NCBI GenBank assembly: GCA_040403095.1
Contig: JBBALI010000006.1
Span: 65,168 to 129,167, forward strand
Length of the DNA: 64,000 nucleotides
Origin: JAQVCM01 sp040403095
GTDB taxonomy: Bacteria > Bacteroidota > Bacteroidia > Flavobacteriales_D > Crocinitomicaceae
Direction: 5' to 3'
Below are positions 53,855-63,042 of this stretch, in pieces (positions within the stretch are counted from its first letter, which is position 1; the number at the start of each line of letters is the position of its first letter). The notes below the pieces were generated by a model. The model was not told where the DNA came from and did not search any database. It worked only from the letters and a program-made list of their open reading frames with translations. The position numbers and the translations under genes were made by a program.

Positions 53855-54808
53855 ATGAATCGTATTGAACGAATATCTGCTATTTTAATCCAACTGCAAT
53901 CAAAAAAAGTTGTGAAAGGGCAGGAAATTGCGGATCGTTTTTCGATTAGTTTGCGGACGGCTTACCGCGATATTCGGGCATTGGAAATGTCTGGAGTGCC
54001 GCTAACTGGGGAAGCTGGGGTTGGTTATTCATTGGTGGATGGCTATAGATTGCCGCCTATTTCATTTTCTAAAGAAGAAGCGCTGGCTTTTTTGACTGCC
54101 GAAAAATTGGTGGAAAAATTTACCGATACAAAAACGACTTCCGATTATCAATCCGCGCTGTATAAAATTAAGTCGGTGCTGAAATCTGATGAAAAGGAAC
54201 ACCTCGAACGATTGGAAGATAAAATCGAAATTGTAAGAAATTATGATTATCCGTTTGAAGATAATTCAGAGAACCACATTCCAACGATTTTAAACAGTAT
54301 TGCAAACAAAAAAGTGCTGAAAATCAATTATTTTGCCAACCACAACAGAGAACATACCGAACGAACGGTTGAGCCTGTTGGCATCTTTTTGATGGGTGAA
54401 CGTTGGCATTTAATTGCCTTTTGTTTGTTGCGCAGCGATTACCGAAATTTTCGCATCGATCGCATTTCTAAGAGCGAAAAAACCAACGAAGACTTTTCTA
54501 AAAAACATCCTTCGCTGAAAAAATACTTGAAGGAACTGACGAAAGAGACGCAAGAATTGTCTGCAATCAAAATTCAGGCAAATAACAGATGTTTAAAATA
54601 CTTGGGGGAACAGAAATATTACCATGGTTTTATCAGCGAAAAAACGCAGGACGAATTCACCGAAATGGAATTTCTTTGTTCCTCGATAGAAGGCTTTGCG
54701 CGCTGGTTTATCATGTTTGGTGATGAAGCAGAAATTGTGCATCCGCCAATTTTGAAAAAAAGAGTACACGACTTGGCCAATGAAATTATCGCTAAATTGA
54801 AAAATTAA
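53855..54808 (+). CDS. WYL-domain transcriptional regulator (YafY-like)
   Basis: This 317-residue protein has an N-terminal HTH (RIERISAILIQLQSKKVVKG, FSISLRTAYRDIRALEMSGVP) and a WYL-type ligand-binding domain in the middle (KKVLKINYFANHNREHTERTVEP, MGERWHLIAFCLLRSDYRNFRIDRI). The C-terminal WCX-like part follows. Such proteins control small local operons in response to nucleic-acid or stress ligands. It lies just before a DinB-family gene that has its own promoter and is a candidate target. Confidence 0.88.
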   Translation: MNRIERISAILIQLQSKKVVKGQEIADRFSISLRTAYRDIRALEMSGVPLTGEAGVGYSLVDGYRLPPISFSKEEALAFLTAEKLVEKFTDTKTTSDYQSALYKIKSVLKSDEKEHLERLEDKIEIVRNYDYPFEDNSENHIPTILNSIANKKVLKINYFANHNREHTERTVEPVGIFLMGERWHLIAFCLLRSDYRNFRIDRISKSEKTNEDFSKKHPSLKKYLKELTKETQELSAIKIQANNRCLKYLGEQKYYHGFISEKTQDEFTEMEFLCSSIEGFARWFIMFGDEAEIVHPPILKKRVHDLANEIIAKLKN

Positions 54809-54844
54809 AATTCCTGCTGACATACTGTTGACACATTCAGACAT

Positions 54845-54852
54845 TACTTTTG
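54845..54852 (+). promoter_or_regulatory. -7 box of the DinB-family gene
   Basis: TACTTTTG matches TAnnTTTG exactly and lies 17 bases before the ATG at 54870. It falls inside the longer reading frame that begins with TTG at 54828, so that start is unlikely. Confidence 0.6.
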
Positions 54853-54869
54853 ATAAAAAAATAATCGTT

Positions 54870-55370
54870 ATGATCACATTTATGCAATCGTTCTTGAAAG
54901 AACTAGAACACGAAACCATTGGAACACGTAAAATGTTGGCCTTGGTGAAATCAGAAGACATGGATTTCAAACCTCATGAAAAAAGTATGAAAATGAAAGA
55001 TTTAGCCATTCATATTGCTGATCTTCCAACTTGGATTACGATGGCAATCAATACTTCTGAACTTGATTTTGCCACTTCGCCTTACAACCCGAAAGAATGT
55101 AATTCAGGCGAAGAATTAGTCGATTATTTCAATAAAAGTGTGGAAGAAGCAAGTCAATTGTTGGCAAGTGCTTCAGACGACATTTTGGAAGACACTTGGA
55201 CTTTGAGAAACGGTGAAATTGTTTACATGCAAATGCCGAAACTCGACACCATTCGCCACAGTTTTAGTCAAATGGTGCACCACCGCGCACAACTTGGTAT
55301 TTACTTGCGCTTACTCAACATCCCGATTCCAGGTGTTTATGGCCCAAGTGCTGACGAGCAAGGAATGTAG
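54870..55370 (+). CDS. DinB-family metal-binding protein
   Basis: This 166-residue protein begins MITFMQSFLKELEHETIGTR and has the four-helix DinB layout. LAIHIADLPTWITMAI carries one metal His and RHSFSQMVHHRAQLGIYLRLL carries the others. DinB-like proteins are putative thiol-dependent enzymes or stress proteins of unknown substrate. It follows the WYL-regulator gene and ends 20 bases before a terminator. Confidence 0.88.
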   Translation: MITFMQSFLKELEHETIGTRKMLALVKSEDMDFKPHEKSMKMKDLAIHIADLPTWITMAINTSELDFATSPYNPKECNSGEELVDYFNKSVEEASQLLASASDDILEDTWTLRNGEIVYMQMPKLDTIRHSFSQMVHHRAQLGIYLRLLNIPIPGVYGPSADEQGM

Positions 55371-55392
55371 TGAAATGAAATAGAATGAATTG

Positions 55393-55424
55393 AAGCCTAA
55401 AACTTGATTGTTTTAGGCTTTTTT
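55393..55424. terminator. Bidirectional terminator between DinB gene and AraC-type gene
   Basis: The stem AAGCCTAAAAC pairs with GTTTTAGGCTT across TTGATT, followed by a T run. A degenerate copy of the same sequence and its 5' flank lies at 56798-56853. Confidence 0.88.
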
Positions 55425-55435
55425 AATATTAAGAA

Positions 55436-56317
55436 CTATTTCGAACTGTACCTCGATTTAAATTCTGATGGTGTTTCGCCTGTGATTTTTTTGAAAGTCC
55501 TTGAAAAATAGGCCTGTTCTTCAAAACCAAGATCTTCGGCGATTTCGTTGATGTTTTTAGTTGAATTGGACAACAATCGTTTGGCTTCGAGGAGCACGCG
55601 CTCCATAATCATCGTGGAAGTTGTTTTCCCGACCGAATTCTGTACGATTCTATTCAGATGTTTGGCAGTCATATTCATCCAACTGGCATATTGTGCGGGA
55701 GATTTTTCTTTTTCAAAATGCAGATCAATCAAAGATTCCAACTGTTTTAATTTCTCCGAATACATATTCGTTTTGTGAACAACGCCTGTGTTTTGCTCCA
55801 AATAAATCCGTGAAAGGTCGATATAAAGTAGATCGATTAAGCTGATTATTTTCCGGGATTTATACATTTTTTCAGATTCATATTCCAACAAAACTTCTTG
55901 AAAACGGATTGACATATTTTGCGTCAGCGCTTCTGTCAACAGCAGGAAAGGTGAATTTTGGGTAGTGTAAAAGAATGGATAAATTGAAAGTGCGTTTTGT
56001 GCAAAGTTGAAATTGTAAAAACTTTCCGAGTGAAAGAAAATAAACCCTTCAATGTCGCTAGACAACTCCCAATAATGCGTTTGCCCCGGATTGAGCAAAA
56101 AAACGCTCCCACGCTGAACATCAAATCTTTCAAAATCAATTTCATGAAAGCCTGTTCCTTGTGTAAAAAGAACAACCAAATAAAAATTATGCTTGTGTGG
56201 AACTGAAATTGAATGGTGATGCTTAACGAGGTGTTCGGAAAAAATATTCGCGTAAAAATCAGATTTATTTTCAAATTTATCAAATTGTTTGATATCCAAT
56301 ATCGAAGTATTTTCCAT
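55436..56317 (-). CDS. AraC-family transcriptional regulator
   Basis: This 293-residue protein has an N-terminal cupin-like sensor region (HHHSISVPHKHNFYLVVLFTQG, VFLLNPGQTHYWEL) and a C-terminal AraC HTH (YASWMNMTAKHLNRIVQNSV; INEIAEDLGFEEQAYFSRTF; GETPSEFKSRY). The effector is unknown. It lies divergent to the DUF983 gene and may control itself or that gene. Confidence 0.9.
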   Translation of the reverse strand: MENTSILDIKQFDKFENKSDFYANIFSEHLVKHHHSISVPHKHNFYLVVLFTQGTGFHEIDFERFDVQRGSVFLLNPGQTHYWELSSDIEGFIFFHSESFYNFNFAQNALSIYPFFYTTQNSPFLLLTEALTQNMSIRFQEVLLEYESEKMYKSRKIISLIDLLYIDLSRIYLEQNTGVVHKTNMYSEKLKQLESLIDLHFEKEKSPAQYASWMNMTAKHLNRIVQNSVGKTTSTMIMERVLLEAKRLLSNSTKNINEIAEDLGFEEQAYFSRTFKKITGETPSEFKSRYSSK

Positions 56318-56395
56318 GAGGTAAAATTAATAAAAATGTCCTTTTTGTCCTAATCTTAGCGTTTTTTATTCATTTACTAAACTATGGTAATGTCT

Positions 56396-56403
56396 TAAAT
56401 TTG
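56396..56403 (+). promoter_or_regulatory. -7 box of the DUF983 gene
   Basis: TAAATTTG matches TAnnTTTG exactly, 12 bases before the ATG at 56416. The in-frame TTG at 56401 lies inside the box and is not a start. Confidence 0.55.
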
Positions 56404-56415
56404 TGGTATAAAACA

Positions 56416-56769
56416 ATGAGCTTTATGACCAATTTTCAAGGAATCATCAGCGGTAAATGTCCCAAATGTAAAAACGGGAAAATATTTGAAAACAAGGGAA
56501 ATCTATTTTTGTTGAAAGAACCCAAAATGCATTCGCATTGCACCCATTGCGGTTACCGATTTGAAAAAGAACCTGGATATTTTATCGGTTCATTGTACGT
56601 GAGTTACGGGTTGGCTGTCGCAGAATTACTCACCTTGTTTATCCTCATTAATCCCATTATTAATTCTGTTTACTGGATCTTGAGCATTATGATTACCGTT
56701 TTGATTTTGCTCAGTTTTTTCAATTTTCGAAATGCAAGGACGATTTGGATTTATATTTTTCAGACTTGA
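56416..56769 (+). CDS. DUF983 family small membrane protein
   Basis: This 117-residue protein has two CxxC pairs (GKCPKCKNGKIF and HCTHCGYRFEKEPGYFIGS) likely to bind zinc, followed by two membrane helices (VAELLTLFILINPIINSVYW and ILSIMITVLILLSFF). This matches the DUF983 family, some members of which are found near cytochrome oxidase genes. No function is known. ATG 56416 is preferred over TTG 56401. Confidence 0.85.
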   Translation: MSFMTNFQGIISGKCPKCKNGKIFENKGNLFLLKEPKMHSHCTHCGYRFEKEPGYFIGSLYVSYGLAVAELLTLFILINPIINSVYWILSIMITVLILLSFFNFRNARTIWIYIFQT

Positions 56770-56797
56770 AAAGGGAAGTGTTGGATAGTAAGAATTT

Positions 56798-56853
56798 AGT
56801 GGGATGAAATTGGATAAATTGGAGTCTGAAACTTGTGGGTTTTGGGCTTTTTC
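56798..56853 (+). repeat. Degenerate copy of the DinB-AraC terminator region
   Basis: These 56 bases align with 55369-55425 with about a dozen substitutions and no gaps: TGGGATGAAATTGGATAAAT against TGAAATGAAATAGAATGAAT, then AAACTTG...GTTTT.GGCTTTTT. The stem-forming bases are partly lost, so its terminator strength is doubtful. It lies 30 bases after the DUF983 stop. Confidence 0.7.
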
Positions 56854-56899
56854 TTGTTGTTGGAAATTAACAAGTTAAAGTTGCAAAAAACTTAAATAT

Positions 56900-56915
56900 G
56901 CTTACAATTGTAAGC
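56900..56915 (+). promoter_or_regulatory. Perfect 16-bp palindrome, putative C-box of the restriction system
   Basis: GCTTACAATTGTAAGC is a perfect palindrome centred 44 bases before the ATG of the HTH regulator gene. A -7-like TACTTTTA lies at 56938-56945, so the palindrome would sit near -41, the place where C proteins of restriction systems bind to activate their own operon. Confidence 0.65.
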
Positions 56916-56951
56916 GGTCAATCAAAATACTATTAAATACTTTTATTATAA

Positions 56952-57182
56952 ATGAATATTAAGGAAAAATTTGGATTTCGAGTAAAATTTTTACGCGAAA
57001 AAAAAGGCTACTCAATAGAACATTTAGCCAATGTTGCTGATGTTGACAGAAACTATTTATCAGCGATTGAAAAAGGAAAAAGAAACTGTTCACTTGAAAT
57101 TCAAGAAAAATTGATTTTGAGTTTGGAGATAGGAATTTCTGATTTTTTTAATGATACAATTTTTAAAAATGAAACAAGATAA
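56952..57182 (+). CDS. XRE-family HTH regulator (controller-like protein)
   Basis: This 76-residue protein is a single HTH_3 domain: FGFRVKFLREKKGYSIEHLA, NVADVDRNYLSAIEKGKRNC and LEIQEKLILSLEIGISDFF. Size and sequence resemble controller (C) proteins of restriction-modification systems, which activate and then limit expression. It is the first gene of the island and overlaps the methyltransferase gene by 14-32 bases. A perfect palindrome lies upstream. Confidence 0.87.
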   Translation: MNIKEKFGFRVKFLREKKGYSIEHLANVADVDRNYLSAIEKGKRNCSLEIQEKLILSLEIGISDFFNDTIFKNETR

Positions 57183-58407
57183 ACTTACTTTTATAGACCT
57201 ATTTGCAGGTGCTGGAGGACTTTCTGAGGGCTTCATTAGAGCTGGATTCAACCCAATTGCACATGTTGAAATGAATAAAGATGCTTGTGATACACTTAGA
57301 ACAAGAACTTGTTTTCATTATTTAAAGGATAATAATAGAATTGACGAATATTACGGCTATTTGAAAGGACAAATTACAAGGGATGAGCTTTGGGAAAAAC
57401 TACCAAAAAACTTGTATGATTCTATTTTCAATACAGAAATTTCATCTGAAACATTACCAATTTTATTTGACAAAATTGACAAATTAGTTGGCAAAAGTAA
57501 AGTAGATATGGTAATTGGTGGACCACCTTGCCAAGCATACTCGATTGCAGGAAGAGCAAGAGATCCAAAAGGAATGACTGAAGATCCAAGAAATTTTTTG
57601 TACAAGTATTATGTTGAATTCTTAAATAGATACAAACCTAAAATGTTTGTTTTCGAAAATGTTCCGGGAATTCTATCTGCAAATAATGGTGATTACTTAA
57701 AAATGATATTTGATGCTGTTCGCGAAGTAGGTTACGATTTAAATTACAGAACACTTAATGCAAAAAACTTCAATGTTTTACAAGACAGAAAAAGGGTAAT
57801 TATTATCGGTTGGAAAACAGAACTTGGGTTGAAATACCCTGAATTTGAAGAAATTGAAAATAATAATAAAATCATAGATGATTTGTTCTCTGATTTACCA
57901 AAAATCCAGAATGGTGGTGGTAATTATGGCACGGTAAAATACACAAAACAAACTACAGAGTACCTAGAAGCAAATAAAATTCGAAATGGTATTGATTTTA
58001 CAACGCAACATATTGCCAGACCAAACAATGAGAATGATTTGGAAATATATAAGATTGCAGTCAAACAGTGGGTCAAAGAGAAAAAGCGTTTGAACTACGC
58101 TGAATTGCCTGAACGATTAATAAAGCACAATAATCGAGATTCATTTAAAAATCGTTTTCAAGTTGTTAATCATGATGGAATTTCACACACCGTTGTCGCC
58201 CACATTGCAATGGATGGACATTATTATATACATCCAGATGTAAAACAAAACCGATCAATTACTGTTCGAGAAGCTGCACGAATTCAATCATTTCCAGATG
58301 ATTTTTATTTTGAGTCGAGCAGAACAGCTGCTTTTAAACAAATTGGAAATGCTGTTCCGGTTCTGATGGCTGAAGGAATTGCTGAAAAAATAAAAGAAAT
58401 GATCTAA
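57151..58407 (+). CDS. DNA (cytosine-5-)-methyltransferase
   Basis: This 418-residue C5-methyltransferase has motif I FIDLFAGAGGLSEGF, motif IV VIGGPPCQAYSIAGRARD with the catalytic Cys, motif VI MFVFENVPGIL, motif VIII VLQDRKRVIIIGW, motif IX ITVREAARIQSFPDDF and motif X FKQIGNAVPVLMAEGIAEKI. The region between VIII and IX, holding the target recognition domain, is normal in size. It protects the host genome in the neighbouring restriction system; the target is unknown. ATG 57169 (MKQDKL) is an equally likely start. Confidence 0.95.
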   Translation: MIQFLKMKQDKLTFIDLFAGAGGLSEGFIRAGFNPIAHVEMNKDACDTLRTRTCFHYLKDNNRIDEYYGYLKGQITRDELWEKLPKNLYDSIFNTEISSETLPILFDKIDKLVGKSKVDMVIGGPPCQAYSIAGRARDPKGMTEDPRNFLYKYYVEFLNRYKPKMFVFENVPGILSANNGDYLKMIFDAVREVGYDLNYRTLNAKNFNVLQDRKRVIIIGWKTELGLKYPEFEEIENNNKIIDDLFSDLPKIQNGGGNYGTVKYTKQTTEYLEANKIRNGIDFTTQHIARPNNENDLEIYKIAVKQWVKEKKRLNYAELPERLIKHNNRDSFKNRFQVVNHDGISHTVVAHIAMDGHYYIHPDVKQNRSITVREAARIQSFPDDFYFESSRTAAFKQIGNAVPVLMAEGIAEKIKEMI

Positions 58408-58419
58408 TCTAATAAAAAT

Positions 58420-59916
58420 ATGCCTACATACGAACTAGCAAATCCAAATCCAGAATTTCTGATTAAATCGATTGCGGAACAAGGTTATAGTTTAGAAACA
58501 GCTTTGGCTGATTTAATGGATAATTCTATTACCGCTAATGCCACAAGAATTGAAGTTTTGACTAAAATAGATGAAGAACCTTTTACTCTTTTTCTTAGTG
58601 ATAATGGAGATGGAATGAGTTTTGAATCTTTAAAAAGAAATATGCAATTCCCAAGCAAATCGCCAGAAGATTCAAGAGATCCAAATGATTTAGGACGGTT
58701 TGGTTTAGGTTTAAAAACAGCTTCGTTCTCTCAAACAAGAGTTTTCACTGTTTTAACGAGAAAAAAAGGAAGTGCTTTATTTTCAGGTCTCACTTGGGAT
58801 GTTAAACATCTTAAAGATTCTGGAAAATGGGAAATGATAATAAATTCTGATAAAGAAATCGCTGAAATTTTAGAGCAACTTAATAACATATCAAATGACC
58901 ATCAAAATAGTTCAAATGACTTCATACCTAATACAATCGTAGTTTGGAAAGGCTTATACAAGTTTGAAAATTTTTTAGATGTTAAAAATAAGCAAGATGC
59001 TTTAAAAGAAGAAATAACCAATACAACTAAAGAGTATTTGTCAATAGTCTTTCATAAATTTATGGAAAGACAAACAAATCAAATTGTTATCAGAATCAAT
59101 AATACCTTAGTCACACCATTTAATCCTTTTCCAAATGAAAACATAAGGGCTTTAGAACCCCTTCAAAAGGAATTCAGCAAAGACATTGTTAAGATTCAAG
59201 GTTTCGTTTTACCAAACAGAAGTATTAAAGAAACCAAAGAAAATTTTAATACTTGGACTCCAATAAACAAAAGCTTAATGGATATGGAGGGTTTATATAT
59301 TTATCGAGCTGATAGATTAATTTTATTTGGTGGCTGGAATGGATTGATAAAAAAAATGCCCAAACTCCAACTAGGAAGACTTAAAATTGAAATTGGTAAC
59401 AAAGTTGATCATTTGTTTCATTTGAATGTCGCAAAATCACAAATTAATATTCCACATGATTTAAAAAATTCTTTTTTACGTGCTATTGTAGAGCTTAAAA
59501 CCGAAGCCCATAAAGAGTTTAGCAATAGGATTTTAACAGAAGTTCCTATCAAACAAAAAGTAGAAAAAACAAGACTTTTTTATAAGGTTTATACTAATAA
59601 GGGCACTTTGATGAGTTTTAATTTCGGTTATCCAATTCTTAATTCATTAATTGAATCATTAGACAAAAATCAAAGGTCAAAATTAAATTTTATATTAAAA
59701 ATCAGTGCTAACACGATCAATGAAATTAGGGAAGTTGATAATGTCGCTATTACGGGAGATGCTGAAAAGGATGGTATTACGATAGATGATATAATCAATT
59801 CAATAAGTGAACTTCTAAAAATAGGTCTGACAAAAGAACAAATCAAGAAGGATATTTTACCAAATCTTGGAATAAAAATCAACGAACACGAAGAAATTTC
59901 AAACCTATTAAATTAA
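58420..59916 (+). CDS. GHKL ATPase (MORC/MutL-like) of a restriction system
   Basis: This 498-residue protein has an N-terminal Hsp90/MutL-type ATP-binding fold: an N-box ETALADLMDNSITANAT near residues 26-42, DNGDGMS as the G1 box and GRFGLGLKTASFS as the G2 box. The middle resembles the ribosomal S5-like transducer of MORC/MutL proteins, followed by a less conserved C-terminal part. In bacteria such ATPases sit in operons with a DNA methylase, a Z1 protein and a nuclease, as here, and are thought to act as ATP-driven clamps on DNA. It starts 12 bases after the methyltransferase stop. Confidence 0.85.
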   Translation: MPTYELANPNPEFLIKSIAEQGYSLETALADLMDNSITANATRIEVLTKIDEEPFTLFLSDNGDGMSFESLKRNMQFPSKSPEDSRDPNDLGRFGLGLKTASFSQTRVFTVLTRKKGSALFSGLTWDVKHLKDSGKWEMIINSDKEIAEILEQLNNISNDHQNSSNDFIPNTIVVWKGLYKFENFLDVKNKQDALKEEITNTTKEYLSIVFHKFMERQTNQIVIRINNTLVTPFNPFPNENIRALEPLQKEFSKDIVKIQGFVLPNRSIKETKENFNTWTPINKSLMDMEGLYIYRADRLILFGGWNGLIKKMPKLQLGRLKIEIGNKVDHLFHLNVAKSQINIPHDLKNSFLRAIVELKTEAHKEFSNRILTEVPIKQKVEKTRLFYKVYTNKGTLMSFNFGYPILNSLIESLDKNQRSKLNFILKISANTINEIREVDNVAITGDAEKDGITIDDIINSISELLKIGLTKEQIKKDILPNLGIKINEHEEISNLLN

Positions 59917-59923
59917 ATCATTT

Positions 59924-62900
59924 ATGAATGAAATTATCGATCAAATAAAAAGTTTAATAGTATCAAATTACAATCAATTTTTTGAAGCGAATGGTTTTGC
60001 GGACAGAGATTTTTTTGAAGGAGATACTCTAAAAAACACATGTAAATCATCCTTACAAATAATATTTCCAATTTTTAATAGTGGTAGAAATTATACTTTA
60101 TCAGATGCTGATTATGATGAAAAGTATACAATTGCATTAAGAGATGTTAGATACAATTACAGAACCATCATGAACCCAAGTATCTCTATTCAAAAAGAAT
60201 ACAACAATACTTGGTTAGATCAGAATAGAATTGATGAAATTGGTTGGGCTAATGATGAAAGACAAGCAAAAACATATAGAGGTCGATATTTATTATTTTT
60301 AGATAAAAAATTAGGCCGTTCTAAGGCAATGATAAATGAAACTGATCGGTCTAGTTTGGAAATAATAAAAAAAATTGGAGACCCTAAGAATTCCAATAAT
60401 TTCTTTGTAAAAGGCCTAGTAGTAGGAAGTGTTCAATCAGGAAAAACTTCAAATTTCAATGCAGTAGTTAATAGTTCTATTGATGTTGGTTATAAGCTTA
60501 TAATAGTATTATCAGGAATAATGGAAGATTTGAGAAGACAAACTCAAATTAGAACTGAAAAAGAAGTTGAAGGAAAAATGATCACTCAAGGTTCTTTTAT
60601 TGGAGTTGGCGAAGAAAATTCATTTGGTCCTCTTGGTAAATTTGACGATGTAAAGCAAATCGTTATTCCTACTTCAAGAAATAAAGATTTTGACAGAAAT
60701 TTAAAAGAATCTGAATTTAGTTTAAATCAAATCAACATACTTATTTGTAAAAAAAATACAAGCGTTTTACAAAATTTACTTTTATGGTTAAACGAATATT
60801 TAGGAAAGAATACAGATAAGCATGACATTCCATTTTTAATTATTGATGATGAAGCAGACAACGCATCAATAAATAACCTAGGGCATAAAGGTGCTGACTA
60901 TGCAAATAAAATAAACGGCCATATTAGAGCATTGTTAGCCTTATTTAATCGTAAAACATATATAGGCTACACCGCTACTCCTTTTGCCAATATTCTTCAA
61001 GATTGGAATAAAAAACCTGAAATCAAATGGAAAGTTAAAGACTCTAAAAATAACAGTGAATTAGAATTTGATCTTGAAGGTAATTTATTTCCTGATGATT
61101 TTATTGAATTATTAATCCCACCATCAAATTATATTGGTCCAAAAAATTTCTTTGAAACTAGGATTGAAGATATAAAAAAAATTGACCCTTTACTGGCAGC
61201 ACCATTAAATGACTATATTGAATATTTTCCTGAAAGAGTAGAAGAACTTTCGGATGGTAGTCTTGTTGGGGTAAAAAAATATAATAATAAAACAGAATTT
61301 GATAATGACGAAAATGCTAGAACCCGTTTTGGCACTTATCAAGATTATCGAGCAATAACTAGAGCAACAACAAAATACGATGATTACCCTAATACAATCC
61401 CTAAATCTTTAGATGAAGCAATAAAATGCTTCATTATTTCTATTGCAATAAGACAATCAAGAAGACCAGAACTTATTCAGTCAAAGCTATTTCACCCACA
61501 CAATACAATGTTGATTCACATATCAAGATTTTCAGATTGGCAATGTAGAAGTAAAGTATTAATAAATGAAATAATTAACAATTTACGAACTAGTTTAGAT
61601 AATGACACTTTAACTTCTAAAGATTCAATATTTAATGAATTTGAGAGAATTTGGATTAAGTATTTTGCTGATGCTGTGAACAATATTAAAGAATATTTGC
61701 CTGAAAATTACGATGATGAATATTTAACTAGAAAAACATTTCTTGAAGTAAGGGATTTGTTAGTGTCAGCTATCAATGGAATTGAAGTAAAAGCGGTAAA
61801 TACTGTTGAAAATGATGTACTTGATTATGAGAGTGGTGAGAAAAAATATATCGTTATTGGTGGAAATAAACTTTCAAGAGGATTTACTTTAGAAGGTTTA
61901 ACCATAAACTACTTTATCAGAAATACAAATTATGCAGACACTCTATTACAAATGGGTAGATGGTTTGGTTATAGACCTGGTTATTTAGATTGTTGTAAAC
62001 TATTTACAACATCAGATTCTTTTGAGAAATTTGACCAAGTAACTTGGACAATTGAAGAATTGGAAGAAGAGTTCAGAAAATTATCAAGAGATAAAATGAA
62101 ACCTAAAGATTACGCTACTAAGGTTTTAACACATCCCGGTACTCTACAGATAACAAGACCAGCAATTTTAAAAAATGCTGTTACCGAAACTTGGTCTTAT
62201 GAAGATAGATTAGTACAAACTACAGAATTTGAATTAAAAGCAGATAAAATCTCAAATTCATGGAAAAACTTTAAAAGTACATATCAAAAATATGCATCTG
62301 AATTTAAATTTGATGAAGATAAAAAATTTATAATTTTAAAAAAGGATACTCAAGCCTTAGAAGATTTTTTAAAGTCAATTTCAACTCCTACAAGTAAGTT
62401 TGAAAAAAATGCAGTAGTTAGATTTATTAGGTTGTGTAATAACTACGATAAACTTACTAATTGGACAATTGCGATTAACACATCGGGATCATTAAAAGAA
62501 CTGCCAAAAGAATATACAGGATTTAATATTGGAGTTAAATTAACAAAAAGAAGTGGGCCAAAAGAAGGTAGTATTAGATTTTATAAAAAATTATTTGACT
62601 CAAATATTTTTACAGCTTCAGGTAATTCATCTAACATAGTTACTAGTCCTACAGATTTAAGTTTAGTATTATCAGAGTCCGAAAAGAATCAAGTAGAAGA
62701 AAAATTTAGGTCTGATAATCCTGGTAAAAACCCACCAGAAAGAATTTATCGTGAAAAAATGAAGGATAATGATGGTTTACTAGTAATCTATCTAATGGAC
62801 TTAAAAGAGATTTTTCATAATTCTGAATTAAAAAGTAAAGCAAATAATGAAAATATTGATATAGATATTCCTCTTGTTGGTTTTGCTATTGGAATACCTC

Positions 62901-63037
62901 CATTAAAAGTCAATATTGGAGGACAATATCTAGTCAACAAACATATATTAGAAAACATTGAAAATAATCCAATGGAAATAATATTTGAAGAGGACGAAAT
63001 AGAGGACGAATATGAAGGAATTGAATCTGAAATTTAA
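59924..63037 (+). CDS. Z1-domain SF2-helicase-like ATPase
   Basis: This 1037-residue protein has Walker A VVGSVQSGKTSNF near residue 170, LIVLSGIMEDLRRQTQ, Walker B FLIIDDEADNAS, the GYTATPFANIL segment as motif III, and in the C-terminal half GGNKLSRGFTLEGLT and LLQMGRWFGYRPGY as motifs V and VI with the arginine finger. This is the Z1 domain arrangement, a superfamily-II helicase relative. It probably translocates on or remodels DNA for the restriction step. It follows the GHKL gene by 7 bases. The next gene starts 5 bases later. Confidence 0.9.
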   Translation: MNEIIDQIKSLIVSNYNQFFEANGFADRDFFEGDTLKNTCKSSLQIIFPIFNSGRNYTLSDADYDEKYTIALRDVRYNYRTIMNPSISIQKEYNNTWLDQNRIDEIGWANDERQAKTYRGRYLLFLDKKLGRSKAMINETDRSSLEIIKKIGDPKNSNNFFVKGLVVGSVQSGKTSNFNAVVNSSIDVGYKLIIVLSGIMEDLRRQTQIRTEKEVEGKMITQGSFIGVGEENSFGPLGKFDDVKQIVIPTSRNKDFDRNLKESEFSLNQINILICKKNTSVLQNLLLWLNEYLGKNTDKHDIPFLIIDDEADNASINNLGHKGADYANKINGHIRALLALFNRKTYIGYTATPFANILQDWNKKPEIKWKVKDSKNNSELEFDLEGNLFPDDFIELLIPPSNYIGPKNFFETRIEDIKKIDPLLAAPLNDYIEYFPERVEELSDGSLVGVKKYNNKTEFDNDENARTRFGTYQDYRAITRATTKYDDYPNTIPKSLDEAIKCFIISIAIRQSRRPELIQSKLFHPHNTMLIHISRFSDWQCRSKVLINEIINNLRTSLDNDTLTSKDSIFNEFERIWIKYFADAVNNIKEYLPENYDDEYLTRKTFLEVRDLLVSAINGIEVKAVNTVENDVLDYESGEKKYIVIGGNKLSRGFTLEGLTINYFIRNTNYADTLLQMGRWFGYRPGYLDCCKLFTTSDSFEKFDQVTWTIEELEEEFRKLSRDKMKPKDYATKVLTHPGTLQITRPAILKNAVTETWSYEDRLVQTTEFELKADKISNSWKNFKSTYQKYASEFKFDEDKKFIILKKDTQALEDFLKSISTPTSKFEKNAVVRFIRLCNNYDKLTNWTIAINTSGSLKELPKEYTGFNIGVKLTKRSGPKEGSIRFYKKLFDSNIFTASGNSSNIVTSPTDLSLVLSESEKNQVEEKFRSDNPGKNPPERIYREKMKDNDGLLVIYLMDLKEIFHNSELKSKANNENIDIDIPLVGFAIGIPPLKVNIGGQYLVNKHILENIENNPMEIIFEEDEIEDEYEGIESEI

Positions 63038-63042
63038 TTATA

